In this document: positions 25,888 to 35,241 of the stretch, piece after piece | Position numbering within the stretch: position 1 is the stretch's first letter | Layout: the number at the start of each line of letters is the position of its first letter | Assembly (NCBI GenBank): GCA_042701975.1 | Contig: CP170561.1 | Location: 3,410,001 to 3,474,000, forward strand | Origin: JAFALK01 sp042701975 | Lineage (GTDB): Bacteria; Pseudomonadota; Gammaproteobacteria; Burkholderiales; Burkholderiaceae_C | DNA length: 64,000 bases | Reading direction: 5' to 3' | Notes under the pieces: model-generated | What the model was told of the DNA's origin: nothing | What the model saw: the letters and a program-made list of their open reading frames with translations, nothing else | The model's database searches: none | Made by a program: the position numbers and the translations under genes

Positions 25888-27414
25888 ATGCAACGTCGAA
25901 CTCTGCTCCTGGCGTCCGGTGCCACTGCCGTGCTGCCGCTCTCCGCGCAAGCGGCAGCACGGTCGCTGACCGAGAAAACCGCGCTCGAGCTCGCGGCCGA
26001 CATGGCGGCCGGAAGGCTCAGCGCGGCAAGCCTGGTCGATGCCTGCCTGAAGCGCATAGAGGCGATCGACCGCAAGGGGGCGCGCATCAACAGCGTCATC
26101 GAACTGAACCCCGAGGCGCGGACGCTCGCCCGGCAGCTCGATGCAGAACGCCGAGCCGGCCATCTGCGCGGCCCACTGCACGGCTTGCCTGTGCTGCTCA
26201 AGGACAACATCGCCACCGGCGACCGCATGCAGACCACGGCCGGTTCGCTGGCGCTGGCGGGGCTGCATGCAGCCCGCGATGCGCAACTGGTCACGCGCTT
26301 GCGTGCCGCCGGTGCGGTCATCCTGGGCAAGACCAATCTGAGCGAGTGGGCCAACATCCGCTCGACGCGCTCCACGAGCGGCTGGAGTGGCCGCGGCGGG
26401 CTGACGCGCAATCCGTACGCACTGGACCGGAACACCAGCGGTTCGAGCTCGGGTTCGGCCGCGGCCGTGGCGGCAGAGCTGGTGCCATTCGCAGTCGGCT
26501 CAGAGACGGACGGCTCCATCGTGTCGCCCTCATCGATCTGCGGCCTCGTGGGTTTGAAGCCGACGGTGGGGCGGGTGAGCGGCGACGGCATCATCCCCAT
26601 CTCCCACACGCAGGACACGGCCGGTCCGATGGCGCGCACAGTCGCTGATTGCGCACTGCTTTATGCGGCCCTGTGCGAGAAGCCGGACGGAGCCCCGGTG
26701 CTCGACGCCAACGCGTTGAAGGGCAAGCGCCTGGGCGTGGCACGCAGCTACTTCACCGGCTACGACGAAGCCGACGCCGTGATTGGAACGGCTATGCAGC
26801 GTCTGCGCGATCTGGGTGCCACCGTCATCGATCCGGTCGACCTGCCTGCGCCGGCCTACGGCGACGCCGAACTGAACGTCCTGCTCTTCGAGCTGAAGAC
26901 CGATCTGGCGCAATGGCTCAAGACCTACGCGCCCGGGCACCCCATCCAGACGCTGGCTGACGTGATCGCCTTCAACAAGGCGCACGCCAAACAGGAAATG
27001 CCGTGGTTTGGGCAAGAGCTGTTCGAGCGCGCCGACAAGCTTGGCGGCCTGGATTCACCGGAGTATCTGGATGCCTTGAAGCAATGCCGCGAAGGCTCGC
27101 GCACCAATGGCATCGACAAGGTCATGGACACCCACCAGCTCGATGCCCTGATCGCCCCGACGGGCAGTCTGGCGTGGTTGACGGATCCGATCAACGCCGA
27201 CCATTACGGCGCGAGCTTCTCGACGCCCGCCGCCGTGGCCGGCTATCCGCACCTCACGGTACCGGCCGGCCTGGTGCGCGGCCTGCCGATCGGGTTGTCG
27301 TTCGTGGGGAGGGCGAACAGCGAGAACGCGCTGCTCGCGATGGGGTATGCCTACGAGCAGGGCTCGCGAGCCAGGCAACGTCCACGCTACCTGGCCAACA
27401 CCCGTCTTCTTTAG
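25888..27414 (+). CDS. Exported amidase (amidase signature family)
   Basis: 508 residues. The family hydrolyses C-N amide bonds with a Ser-cisSer-Lys triad. Lys105 (VLLKDNIATG), the Ser-rich loop NTSGSSSGSAAAVAAE (cis-Ser about 187) and nucleophile Ser210 (SETDGSIV) are all present. The N-terminus MQRRTLLLASGATAVLPLSA, ending QAAA, has twin arginines and may be a Tat signal, so the enzyme probably acts in the periplasm. Substrate cannot be told from sequence. Its stop codon overlaps that of convergent queF by three bases. Confidence 0.88.
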   Translation: MQRRTLLLASGATAVLPLSAQAAARSLTEKTALELAADMAAGRLSAASLVDACLKRIEAIDRKGARINSVIELNPEARTLARQLDAERRAGHLRGPLHGLPVLLKDNIATGDRMQTTAGSLALAGLHAARDAQLVTRLRAAGAVILGKTNLSEWANIRSTRSTSGWSGRGGLTRNPYALDRNTSGSSSGSAAAVAAELVPFAVGSETDGSIVSPSSICGLVGLKPTVGRVSGDGIIPISHTQDTAGPMARTVADCALLYAALCEKPDGAPVLDANALKGKRLGVARSYFTGYDEADAVIGTAMQRLRDLGATVIDPVDLPAPAYGDAELNVLLFELKTDLAQWLKTYAPGHPIQTLADVIAFNKAHAKQEMPWFGQELFERADKLGGLDSPEYLDALKQCREGSRTNGIDKVMDTHQLDALIAPTGSLAWLTDPINADHYGASFSTPAAVAGYPHLTVPAGLVRGLPIGLSFVGRANSENALLAMGYAYEQGSRARQRPRYLANTRLL

Positions 27415-27941
27415 ATCAGGCCGGTCTGCATCTCAAAGGACGGCAGATCGACCTTCGGCTGCGGCTTCCAGCCCTTCTTGCGGTGCTCGGTCACCACGTT
27501 GGTGTAGATGCCGCCGCGCACGTACCACTTGGCGGTGATGCGGATGTAGCGTGGGTCGGTCACCTTGATGATGTCTTCCATGATGGTGTTGGTCACCTTT
27601 TCGTGGAATGCGCCTTCGTCGCGATAGCTCCAGAAGTACATCTTGAGGCTCTTGAGCTCGATGCAGTACTGGTCGCAGATCATGTCGATCACGAAGTGGG
27701 CGAAGTCGGGCTGACCGGTCAGCGGGCAGTGGCAGGTGAACTCGGGCACCTGGAACTGGATGACGTAATCGCGCTCGGGGGCCGGGTTGGGGAAGACGTG
27801 CAGCTCCTTGCTCGGACGCGAAGGCGGGTTGGGCGGCATCTCGCGCATCTTGGGCGCGGACTTCATCGTCGTCTTGGGAAGCTTTTTGCTGGCAGCCTTG
27901 GTGGCAGTCTTCGTCGTGGTTTTTGCAGGAGTCTTGGCCAT
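27411..27941 (-). CDS. queF: NADPH-dependent preQ0 reductase QueF with basic N-terminal tail
   Basis: 176 residues. QueF reduces the nitrile of preQ0 to the aminomethyl of preQ1 in queuosine synthesis. Nucleophile Cys72 (TCHCPLTGQPDFA), Asp79 and the QueF motif ELKSLKMYF (95-103) are present, and the C-terminal half matches the short, single-domain type. The first 31 residues are unusual: a tail built from Lys, Thr and Ala (AKTPAKTTTKTATKAASKK) precedes the normal start of the fold near residue 45. Internal Met26 and Met32 are alternative starts. Divergent from smc. Confidence 0.93.
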   Translation of the reverse strand: MAKTPAKTTTKTATKAASKKLPKTTMKSAPKMREMPPNPPSRPSKELHVFPNPAPERDYVIQFQVPEFTCHCPLTGQPDFAHFVIDMICDQYCIELKSLKMYFWSYRDEGAFHEKVTNTIMEDIIKVTDPRYIRITAKWYVRGGIYTNVVTEHRKKGWKPQPKVDLPSFEMQTGLI

Positions 27942-27952
27942 GATGGATCGGC

Positions 27953-27979
27953 TTTTTGTTGAAGGGCGAATGGTATCAT
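27953..27979 (+). promoter_or_regulatory. Possible promoter upstream of smc
   Basis: TGGTATCAT has an extended -10 form (TATCAT at 27974-27979) with TTTTTG (27953-27958) at a short 15-base spacing. Weak as a -35, so the call rests mainly on the -10 and on position, about 70 bases before smc. Confidence 0.35.
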
Positions 27980-27994
27980 CCGACCCCTGTGCAG

Positions 27995-28015
27995 GCCCCT
28001 GGAAAGGGGCTTTTC
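27995..28015 (+). terminator. Terminator-like hairpin in the smc leader
   Basis: GCCCCT-GGAA-AGGGGC (27995-28010) followed by TTTTC. It lies about 15-20 bases after the candidate -10 and 35 bases before smc, so it could attenuate smc transcription or end a short RNA. Confidence 0.5.
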
Positions 28016-28049
28016 TACAAATGAATCAACGGCTTAGATTGCGAATTAG

Positions 28050-31000
28050 ATGCGTCTGAATTCGATCAAGCTGGCGGGTTTCAAGTCCTTTGCGGAACCC
28101 ACCAACTTCCAGCTTCCCGGCCAGCTCGTGGGCGTCGTCGGCCCCAACGGCTGCGGCAAGTCCAACATCATGGATGCGGTGCGCTGGGTGCTGGGCGAAA
28201 GCAAGGCCTCCGAGCTGCGTGGCGAATCCATGCAGGACGTCATCTTCAACGGCAGCGGCAACCGCAAGCCCGCCAGCCGCGCCAGCGTGGAGCTGATCTT
28301 CTCGAACGAAGACGCCCGCGCCGGTGGTCAGTGGAACCAGTTCGCCGAGATCGCCGTCAAGCGCGTGCTGACGCGTGAGGGCACGAGCAGCTACTTCATC
28401 AACAACCAGCCTGTGCGCCGCCGCGACGTTCAGGACGTGTTCCTGGGCACCGGCCTCGGGCCGCGCGCCTACGCCATCATCGGCCAGGGCACGATCAGCC
28501 GCATCATCGAGAGCAAGCCTGAAGAGCTGCGCATGTTCCTCGAAGAGGCTGCCGGCGTCTCCAAGTACAAGGAGCGCCGCCGCGAGACGGAGAACCGCCT
28601 CAAGGACACCCGCGAGAACCTGACCCGCGTGGACGACATCCTGCGCGAGCTGACCAACAACCTCGACAAGCTCGAGAAGCAGGCCGAGGTGGCGCAAAGC
28701 TACCGCTCGCTGCAGGAAGCCGGCACCACCAAGCTGCACCAGCTCTGGTTCCTGAAGCACCGTGACGCCGCGGGCGAAGAGGCCCGCGTCAAGACCGCCC
28801 ACCTGGAAGCCACCAACGCGCTGGAAGCCCGCCTGGCCGAGCTGCGCCAGGTCGAGGCCGAGCTGGAAACCGTGCGCCAGGCCCATTACAAGGCGGGCGA
28901 CGACCTGCACGCCGAACAAGGCCGTTATGCCGAGGCACAGCTGGCGGTGAGCCGGCTGGAAGAGCGCATCCGCTACGTGGTCGAAGGGCGCAACCGTGTG
29001 CAGGCTCGCCTGGCCGAGCTGCAGGCGCAGAGCACGCAGTGGGAAGAACGCTCCGCCCAGGCCGTGGAAGAACAGCAGACCATCGCCGAGCAGATCGCCG
29101 CCGCCGAGGAGCAGAGCGAACTGCTCGCGGCCCAGGCCGAAGAGCAGCAGATCGGCCTGCCGAATTTCGAAGACGCCGTGCGCGCCGCGCAGGCCAAGGC
29201 CAACGAGCAACGCACCGTCGTCGCCCAGGTCCAGCAGCAGATCCAGGTGCTGGCCGCTGAGAGCCGTTCCACCGATGAGCAGCAGCGCGGCCTGCGCACG
29301 CGGCGCGAACGCTTAGGGCTGGAAAAGCAGCAGCTCGGCCTGCCCGACATGGCGCGCCTGGAAGAGCTCAAGACCCAAAGCGCTGCTGCCAACGAAGCCA
29401 GCGAGATGCTGAGCGCCCGCCTGCACGATGCGCAGGAACGCGTGCCGCAGCTCGAAGACCTGCGCCGCACCGCGCAGGACGACGCCAACACGCAGGCTTC
29501 CAAGCAGTCCGATCTCTCGGCCCGCCTGGAAGCCCTCAAGGCCTTGCAGGAAAAGGTGCAGACCGAAGGCAAGCTCAAGCCGTGGCTGGCCAAGCACGGT
29601 CTGGACGGCCTGCAAGGCTTGTGGACCAAGCTGCACATCAGCCAGGGTTGGGAGAACGCGCTCGAAGCAGCTTTGCGCGAACGCATGGGCGCGCTGTCCG
29701 TCGGCCGGCTGGAGATGGTGCGTGCTTTCGCCGCCGATGCGCCGCCGGCCCGTCTGGCCTTCTATTCCACGCCGCCGGCCGGCATCGTCAACATGCACGA
29801 GACGTTGTCCAAGCTCAGCGACCTGCTGCGCCTGGATGACGCAGGTCTGAAGGCGTTGCTGAACGATTGGCTCGAAGGCATCTACACCGCGACCTCGCTC
29901 GACGAAGCGCTGGCCGCGCGCAGCAAGCTCACGCATGGCGAGCTGATCATGACCCGCGAGGGCCACGCCGTCGGCCAGTTCTCGGTGAGCTTCTACGCGC
30001 CCGATTCCGAAGCCGCCGGCCTGCTGGCTCGCGCTCAGGAGATCGAACAGCTGACGCTTGAATTGCGTGCACAGACGCTGATCGCCGAAGAGTCGCGCAC
30101 CAAGCTCATCCGCGCTGAAGCCGCGCTGACCGAGGCCAGCGCCCGGCTCGTGACCGAGCGCCGTGACGCCACCGAGGCGCAGAACCGCGCCCACGCCATC
30201 CAGGTCGAACTGCTGCGCCTGTCCAGCCAGGCTGAAGCCGCCAGCAGCCGCCTGAGCCAGCTCGTTGAAGAGCTGGCCGAGATCGACGCGCAGATGGAAG
30301 AGCTGCAGGAGCGCCGTGCCATGGGCGAAGCGCGTTTCGAAGAGCTGGACATGCAGCTGGCCAACACGCAGGAACGCCACGCCGAGCTCGACGAAGCCGT
30401 GATCGGCGGCGAGCGCAAGCTGGCCGAGGCGCGCGAGCAATTGCGCGGCCTGGAGCGCCGCGCGCAGGAAGCGCAGTTCAGCGCCCGCGCGCTGGCTTCG
30501 CGCCGCCAGGAACTGCAGCGTTCCATCGAAACCGCCGCCCAGCAGGTCCAGGCCAACAAGACTTCGGCTGAATCGCTGATCGGTGAGCTGGCCGCGCTGG
30601 ACGATGCCGCCGCGCAAGCCGGGCTGCAGGAAGCGCTGGAGCTCAAGATGGAGCGCGAGCAGCAGCTCGCTGCCGTGCGCTCGGCCTACGATGACCTGAG
30701 CCTGCGCCTGCGCAAGATGGATGAGCAGCGCCTGGAGTTCGAACGCAGCCTCGAGCCGCTGCGCGAGCGCCTGACCAAGCTGCAGCTCGAAGAGCAGGCG
30801 GCCCAGCTCGGTGGCGCGCAGTACATGGAGCAGCTCAGCGCTGCCACCGTCGACCTAGAAGCGCTGGCCAAGTCGATCGAGGAAGGGGCGGTCAAGCTCT
30901 ACGGCCTGCAAGGCGAGATCGACCGCATCAACCGCGAGATCGCTGCACTCGGTGCCGTCAACCTCGCCGCACTCGACGAGTTGACTGCCGCGCGCGAGCG

Positions 31001-31565
31001 CAAGACCTTCCTGGACGCGCAGAACGCCGACCTGCTGGCGGCCATGAAGACACTGGAAGACGCCATCCACAAGATCGACCTGGAAACCCGCGATCTGCTC
31101 GGTTCGACCTTCAACCAGGTCAACGAGCACTTCGGCCGCATGTTCCCGAGCCTGTTCGGCGGCGGGCAGGCCAAGCTGGTGATGACGGGCGACGAGATCC
31201 TGGATGCCGGCGTGCAGGTCATGGCCCAGCCGCCCGGCAAGAAGAACAGCACCATCCACCTGCTCTCGGGCGGCGAGAAGGCGCTGACGGCGATCGCCCT
31301 CGTGTTCGCCATCTTCCAGCTCAACCCGGCGCCGTTCTGTCTGCTCGACGAGGTGGACGCGCCGCTCGATGACGCCAACACAGAGCGTTACTCCAAGCTC
31401 GTCTCCCAGATGAGCGCGGTGACTCAATTTCTCTTCATCTCGCACAACAAGATCGCAATGGAAATGGCGCAGCAACTGGTCGGGGTGACCATGCAGGAGC
31501 AGGGCGTTTCGCGCATCGTCGCGGTCGACATGGACAAGGCGCTTTCCATGGCGGAGGCAGCATGA
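28050..31565 (+). CDS. smc: Chromosome segregation ATPase SMC
   Basis: 1171 residues. SMC forms a long antiparallel coiled-coil dimer that organises and loads the chromosome with ScpA and ScpB. Walker A is GPNGCGKSN (31-39), and an N-terminal coil runs to about 490. A hinge domain follows (about 500-650, containing HGLDGLQGLWTKLHISQGWE), then a second coil. The C-terminal head has the signature LLSGGEKAL (from 1071) and Walker B CLLDEVDAPLDD (about 1098). This domain order is complete. zipA begins inside the smc stop (ATGA). Confidence 0.98.
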   Translation: MRLNSIKLAGFKSFAEPTNFQLPGQLVGVVGPNGCGKSNIMDAVRWVLGESKASELRGESMQDVIFNGSGNRKPASRASVELIFSNEDARAGGQWNQFAEIAVKRVLTREGTSSYFINNQPVRRRDVQDVFLGTGLGPRAYAIIGQGTISRIIESKPEELRMFLEEAAGVSKYKERRRETENRLKDTRENLTRVDDILRELTNNLDKLEKQAEVAQSYRSLQEAGTTKLHQLWFLKHRDAAGEEARVKTAHLEATNALEARLAELRQVEAELETVRQAHYKAGDDLHAEQGRYAEAQLAVSRLEERIRYVVEGRNRVQARLAELQAQSTQWEERSAQAVEEQQTIAEQIAAAEEQSELLAAQAEEQQIGLPNFEDAVRAAQAKANEQRTVVAQVQQQIQVLAAESRSTDEQQRGLRTRRERLGLEKQQLGLPDMARLEELKTQSAAANEASEMLSARLHDAQERVPQLEDLRRTAQDDANTQASKQSDLSARLEALKALQEKVQTEGKLKPWLAKHGLDGLQGLWTKLHISQGWENALEAALRERMGALSVGRLEMVRAFAADAPPARLAFYSTPPAGIVNMHETLSKLSDLLRLDDAGLKALLNDWLEGIYTATSLDEALAARSKLTHGELIMTREGHAVGQFSVSFYAPDSEAAGLLARAQEIEQLTLELRAQTLIAEESRTKLIRAEAALTEASARLVTERRDATEAQNRAHAIQVELLRLSSQAEAASSRLSQLVEELAEIDAQMEELQERRAMGEARFEELDMQLANTQERHAELDEAVIGGERKLAEAREQLRGLERRAQEAQFSARALASRRQELQRSIETAAQQVQANKTSAESLIGELAALDDAAAQAGLQEALELKMEREQQLAAVRSAYDDLSLRLRKMDEQRLEFERSLEPLRERLTKLQLEEQAAQLGGAQYMEQLSAATVDLEALAKSIEEGAVKLYGLQGEIDRINREIAALGAVNLAALDELTAARERKTFLDAQNADLLAAMKTLEDAIHKIDLETRDLLGSTFNQVNEHFGRMFPSLFGGGQAKLVMTGDEILDAGVQVMAQPPGKKNSTIHLLSGGEKALTAIALVFAIFQLNPAPFCLLDEVDAPLDDANTERYSKLVSQMSAVTQFLFISHNKIAMEMAQQLVGVTMQEQGVSRIVAVDMDKALSMAEAA

Positions 31566-32605
31566 CGCTGACCGCAATGCTCGCCATCGTCGGCGGCCTG
31601 GTTCTGGCTTATGTAATCGGGCAGGGGGCCTGGGCCGCTCGCAAGGCGGGGCCGCGCAAGGCGTTGCCGGTGCAGCAGGGCGTCGAGCCCTCGATGGAAC
31701 CTTCGCTGGAGACACCGGCCCCTATGGAGCCTGAAACCGGCAGCGACGGCCTGCCCGCCGAGATCGCCCGCCCGCGCCGCACCTCGGCCCGCATCGACGC
31801 GCTGATCGACGCCATCGCCGCCGTCACGCTCGACGCGCCGGTCAGCGGCGAAATGGCCATCGCCCATCTGCCTGGCAGCCGCCGCGCCGGCACCAAGCCT
31901 TTCCACATCGAAGGCCTCAACGCCGAGACCGGCGATTGGGAGCAGCCCCAGCCCGGCCAGCGCTACAGCGAATTCCAGGCCGGCCTGCAGATGGCCAACC
32001 GCAGCGGCGCGCTCAACGAGATCGAATACAGCGAGTTCGTACAGAAGCTGCAAGGCTTTGTGGACGGCATCGGCGGTTTTGCGCAGTTCCCCGACATGCT
32101 TGACGTGGTCGCCCGCGCCCGCGAGCTGGACCAGTTCGCTGCCGAGAACGACGCGCAGCTCGCCGTGCTGCTGCGCGCTCATGGCGCCAGCTGGACACTG
32201 GGCTTTGTGCAGCAGGCCGCGCTGCGCCATGGCTTTGTGCCCGGCGCTGTGCCCGGTCGGCTGGTGATGTCCGCCGCCGAAGAAGGGCTGCCGCCCGTGC
32301 TCACCATCGGTTTCGAGCCGCAGGCCGCCTTGGCCGAAGACCCGCAGGCCTCGTCGCTGCGCGAACTCACGCTCGCGCTCGACGTGCCGCAGACCTCGTC
32401 CGATCAGGAGCCCTTTGCCGCTTGGCAGTCCTCCGCCCGCGGCCTGGCCCGCGACCTGGAGGCCGACATCTGCGATGACACCGGCCATGTACTCAACCTG
32501 CATGCCTTTGCCGCCATCGACGAGCAACTGGGCGAGCGCTACAAGGCCCTGGCCGCGCGCGACCTCGCCGCCGGTTCCCTGGCCGCACGCCGGTTGTTCA
32601 GCTGA
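31562..32605 (+). CDS. zipA: Cell division protein ZipA-like
   Basis: 347 residues with one N-terminal membrane helix (about 3-22), a Pro/Glu-rich linker (about 35-75) and a C-terminal ZipA FtsZ-binding domain (about 200-345). ZipA ties FtsZ to the inner membrane. Sequence identity among ZipA proteins is low, so the call leans on architecture, on the C-terminal pattern and on its place behind smc, where Burkholderiales keep zipA. It overlaps smc by four bases. In many relatives ligA follows directly; here it lies 8 kb further on. Confidence 0.85.
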   Translation: MTLTAMLAIVGGLVLAYVIGQGAWAARKAGPRKALPVQQGVEPSMEPSLETPAPMEPETGSDGLPAEIARPRRTSARIDALIDAIAAVTLDAPVSGEMAIAHLPGSRRAGTKPFHIEGLNAETGDWEQPQPGQRYSEFQAGLQMANRSGALNEIEYSEFVQKLQGFVDGIGGFAQFPDMLDVVARARELDQFAAENDAQLAVLLRAHGASWTLGFVQQAALRHGFVPGAVPGRLVMSAAEEGLPPVLTIGFEPQAALAEDPQASSLRELTLALDVPQTSSDQEPFAAWQSSARGLARDLEADICDDTGHVLNLHAFAAIDEQLGERYKALAARDLAAGSLAARRLFS

Positions 32606-32649
32606 GGTTTGTCTCCAGAATTGGTGACATAAGGCCAGAAATCGACGGC

Positions 32650-32675
32650 AAATAGGCGTGGTTCGTCGCCTATTT
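32650..32675 (+). terminator. Terminator-like inverted repeat after zipA
   Basis: AAATAGGCG / CGCCTATTT (32650-32658 and 32667-32675) with an 8-base loop; the following TCCGGTCTTCTCTT is only moderately T-rich. It separates zipA from the next gene. TTGACA at 32691-32696 could be a -35 for that gene, but I see no good -10. Confidence 0.5.
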
Positions 32676-32736
32676 CCGGTCTTCTCTTCCTTGACAGTTT
32701 GGGAACACTGGAAGGCATCCATTCAAGGAGTCTTCC

Positions 32737-33546
32737 ATGTTCGTGCCCTTCCAACGCAGCGGTGAACTCAAGGACCTGAACAGCTACCCGCAGTGGCTGC
32801 AGCAGGTCGTGCGCGAGACCACGCCCGACAAGCTGCGTGTGGTGAACCACCGTCTGTTCTCGCTGATGCGCGATGCGCGTCTGCCGCTGCCGGTGATGCG
32901 CCGCTTCCTGATCGGCACCTGGACGACGATCGAGCAGTTCCCGCGCTTCATGGCCAAGAACCTGGAGAAGGTCGGCTTCGGCGAAAGCCAGGGCCACGAC
33001 ATGGCGCGCCGCTACCTGATGCACAACATCCGCGTGGAGCAAAAGCATGCCGACCACTGGGTGGAATGGGCCAAGTCGGCCGGCGTGACGGTCGACGACC
33101 TGCGCAACAGTGAAGGCCACGACGCCATGCAGGCCCTGGCCCACTGGTGCTGGCAGATCAGCGACCGCGCCTCCCTGGCCGTGGGCATGGCAGCCACCAA
33201 CTTCGCGGTGGAAGGCGCCACCGGCGAATGGTCCTGCGTGGTGATGGCCAAGAAGGACTACGCCGAATCCCTGCCCGAAGACATCCGTGGACCGGCCATG
33301 CGCTGGCTGCGCGTGCACGCCGAGTACGACGACACGCATCCGTGGGAAGCCCTGGAAATCATCGCCACGCTGCTGGGCCACACGCCGGACTACGCCGAGA
33401 TCGTCGCCATCCGTCGTGCCGTCCGCACCAGCTTCGCCTACATGGAAATGGCCGCCGACTGGGCCATGTCCGCCAGCGAGCAGGCCGGCTTTGCCAGCAC
33501 CTCCGAGAACGACTCGATGCTGGCGGAGTTCGACATCGCCGCCTGA
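32737..33546 (+). CDS. undA: UndA-like heme-oxygenase-fold iron oxidase (1-alkene forming family)
   Basis: 269 residues, all helical. UndA of Pseudomonas converts medium-chain fatty acids such as dodecanoate to terminal alkenes (1-undecene) with an iron centre and O2. The metal ligands of that family can be placed at the same spacing here: Glu101 and His104 (RVEQKHADHW), Glu159 (NFAVEGATGEW), and His194, Asp198 and His201 (HAEYDDTHPWEALEI). The segments HWCWQISDRASL and GATGEW also resemble UndA. AAGGAG lies six bases before the ATG. No related gene is nearby; it appears to be a single-gene unit. A TenA- or PqqC-like role is the alternative. Confidence 0.78.
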   Translation: MFVPFQRSGELKDLNSYPQWLQQVVRETTPDKLRVVNHRLFSLMRDARLPLPVMRRFLIGTWTTIEQFPRFMAKNLEKVGFGESQGHDMARRYLMHNIRVEQKHADHWVEWAKSAGVTVDDLRNSEGHDAMQALAHWCWQISDRASLAVGMAATNFAVEGATGEWSCVVMAKKDYAESLPEDIRGPAMRWLRVHAEYDDTHPWEALEIIATLLGHTPDYAEIVAIRRAVRTSFAYMEMAADWAMSASEQAGFASTSENDSMLAEFDIAA

Positions 33547-33563
33547 GTCCGTACGGGCGTACC

Positions 33564-35108
33564 TCAGGCGGGCTTGAGCCTGAAGCGCCCCACCACCACC
33601 GCCAGCTGCGTCGCCTGATCGCGTAGCGATTCAGACGCCGCCGCTGATTCCTCGACCAGCGCGGCGTTTTGTTGTGTGACGATGTCCAGCTGCGCCAGCG
33701 CGCTGCCGACCTCGCCCAGGCTCTGATTCTGGTTCTGGATGGTGGCGGCCACCTCGCCGATCAGCTGGCTCACGCGCTGCACGGCAGCGACGACCTGATC
33801 CATCGTGCCGCCGGCCTGGCCGACCAGCCGCGCTCCGTCTTCCACCTGCTCGACCGAGCTGGAGATCAGCGCCTTGATCTCGCGCGCCGACTGCGCGCTG
33901 CGTTGGGCGAGGCTGCGCACCTCGGACGCCACGACCGCAAAGCCGCGGCCTTGCTCACCAGCCCGCGCCGCTTCCACGGCTGCGTTCAAGGCGAGGATGT
34001 TGGTCTGGAACGCGATGCCATCGATCACGCCGATGATCTCGTTGATCTTGCGCGAAGACTGCTGGATGCCGTCCATGGTGGAGACGACTTTCGCCACCAC
34101 CGCGCCACCTTCCGCAGCCACGCCGGCCGCATCGCCGGCCAGGCGATGGGCCTCGCGCGTTGAATCGGTGCTGCTGCGCGCGGACTCGCTGATGCTCTGC
34201 ATGGCGGCGGTTGTTTCCTCCAGGCTGGACGCGGCTTCCTCGGTGCGCGACGACAGATCCATTCCGCCGCTCGATACCTCGGCGCTGGCCGCGGCGATGT
34301 TGTCTGAGCTGGACTTCACCGCACCGATCGAGGCATTGAGCGCCTCCTGCATGCGGGCCAGCGCGCGCAGCAGATCGCCGACTTCATCAGCGCGGCGGGA
34401 ATCCACGTCTTCCGTCAGATCACCGCCTGCGATGCGGTTGGCGGCGGCCGCCGCGAAGGACAGGGGCACGGTCAGCGAGCGCGTCAGCGTCCACGCGACG
34501 AAGACGCCCAGCAGCAAGGCCACGGCGATCAGCGTCCAGGTGGCGGCCAGCACCTCGCCGTGGTTTTCCTCGGCATCCTGGCTCACTGCATTGACCTCGG
34601 CGTCGTTGAGCTTGTCCAGCCCCGCCTTGATCTCGAAGACTTTGCGCATCGCGCTGCGCTGCTCGCTGCGCATGAGGGCGAGCGCCTCGTCCTGCCGGCC
34701 CTCCTGCACGGCCGCCAGCAGGCGCGACTGCACGCCGCGGTAGGCCTCGATGCTGGATTGCAGCTCGGCAAAGCGCTGCCTGCGCTCGGTGCTCGCCTGC
34801 ATCTTCTCGTAGGCCTGCAGACGCTGCGTCAGCACCTGCCATTGGCTGCCGATCTGCGCGGCCTCTTCACGCGCGTGGGCCGGCTCGAGCAGCAGGCGCA
34901 GCTCCGCGCGGCTCATCTCGTTCAGCGCATCGTCCATCTCGCCCAGCAGCTGGGTGCTCGGCAGGCTGTGCGAAGCCAGCTCCGTCACGCCGCCCTGAAC
35001 ATGGTTGATGCGATTGATGGCATACAAGCCCATGACCAGCAGGAAGGCCAGCAAAAGCGCGAAGCCCAGGCCCAGCCGCAGTCCGACACGCAAGTTCGAC
35101 AGTTGCAT
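33564..35108 (-). CDS. Methyl-accepting chemotaxis protein (receptor 1)
   Basis: 514 residues. Two membrane helices (about 10-31 and 190-212) bracket a periplasmic four-helix-bundle sensor; a HAMP domain follows and then a long cytoplasmic signalling coil. The highly conserved tip (GVIDGIAFQTNILALNAAVE) contacts CheA and CheW. The ligand cannot be read from the sequence. There is no C-terminal CheR-docking pentapeptide. It closely resembles the receptor at 56279-57832 in length and in the signalling domain, so the two are paralogues. It is convergent with undA and divergent from the TRAP operon, which may indicate sensing of the same substrate. Confidence 0.95.
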   Translation of the reverse strand: MQLSNLRVGLRLGLGFALLLAFLLVMGLYAINRINHVQGGVTELASHSLPSTQLLGEMDDALNEMSRAELRLLLEPAHAREEAAQIGSQWQVLTQRLQAYEKMQASTERRQRFAELQSSIEAYRGVQSRLLAAVQEGRQDEALALMRSEQRSAMRKVFEIKAGLDKLNDAEVNAVSQDAEENHGEVLAATWTLIAVALLLGVFVAWTLTRSLTVPLSFAAAAANRIAGGDLTEDVDSRRADEVGDLLRALARMQEALNASIGAVKSSSDNIAAASAEVSSGGMDLSSRTEEAASSLEETTAAMQSISESARSSTDSTREAHRLAGDAAGVAAEGGAVVAKVVSTMDGIQQSSRKINEIIGVIDGIAFQTNILALNAAVEAARAGEQGRGFAVVASEVRSLAQRSAQSAREIKALISSSVEQVEDGARLVGQAGGTMDQVVAAVQRVSQLIGEVAATIQNQNQSLGEVGSALAQLDIVTQQNAALVEESAAASESLRDQATQLAVVVGRFRLKPA

Positions 35109-35241
35109 ACCCCGCTCCCGTGTCCGTGGAACTACGAACTTAGCACGACCCGGGTTCCAGGGTTCAACCGGATGCCTGCAGGGGCGTGGTTCTTCATCAT
35201 CGGCCTTCCCAGACCGACAGAGTCATCGAGGAGACATCACC

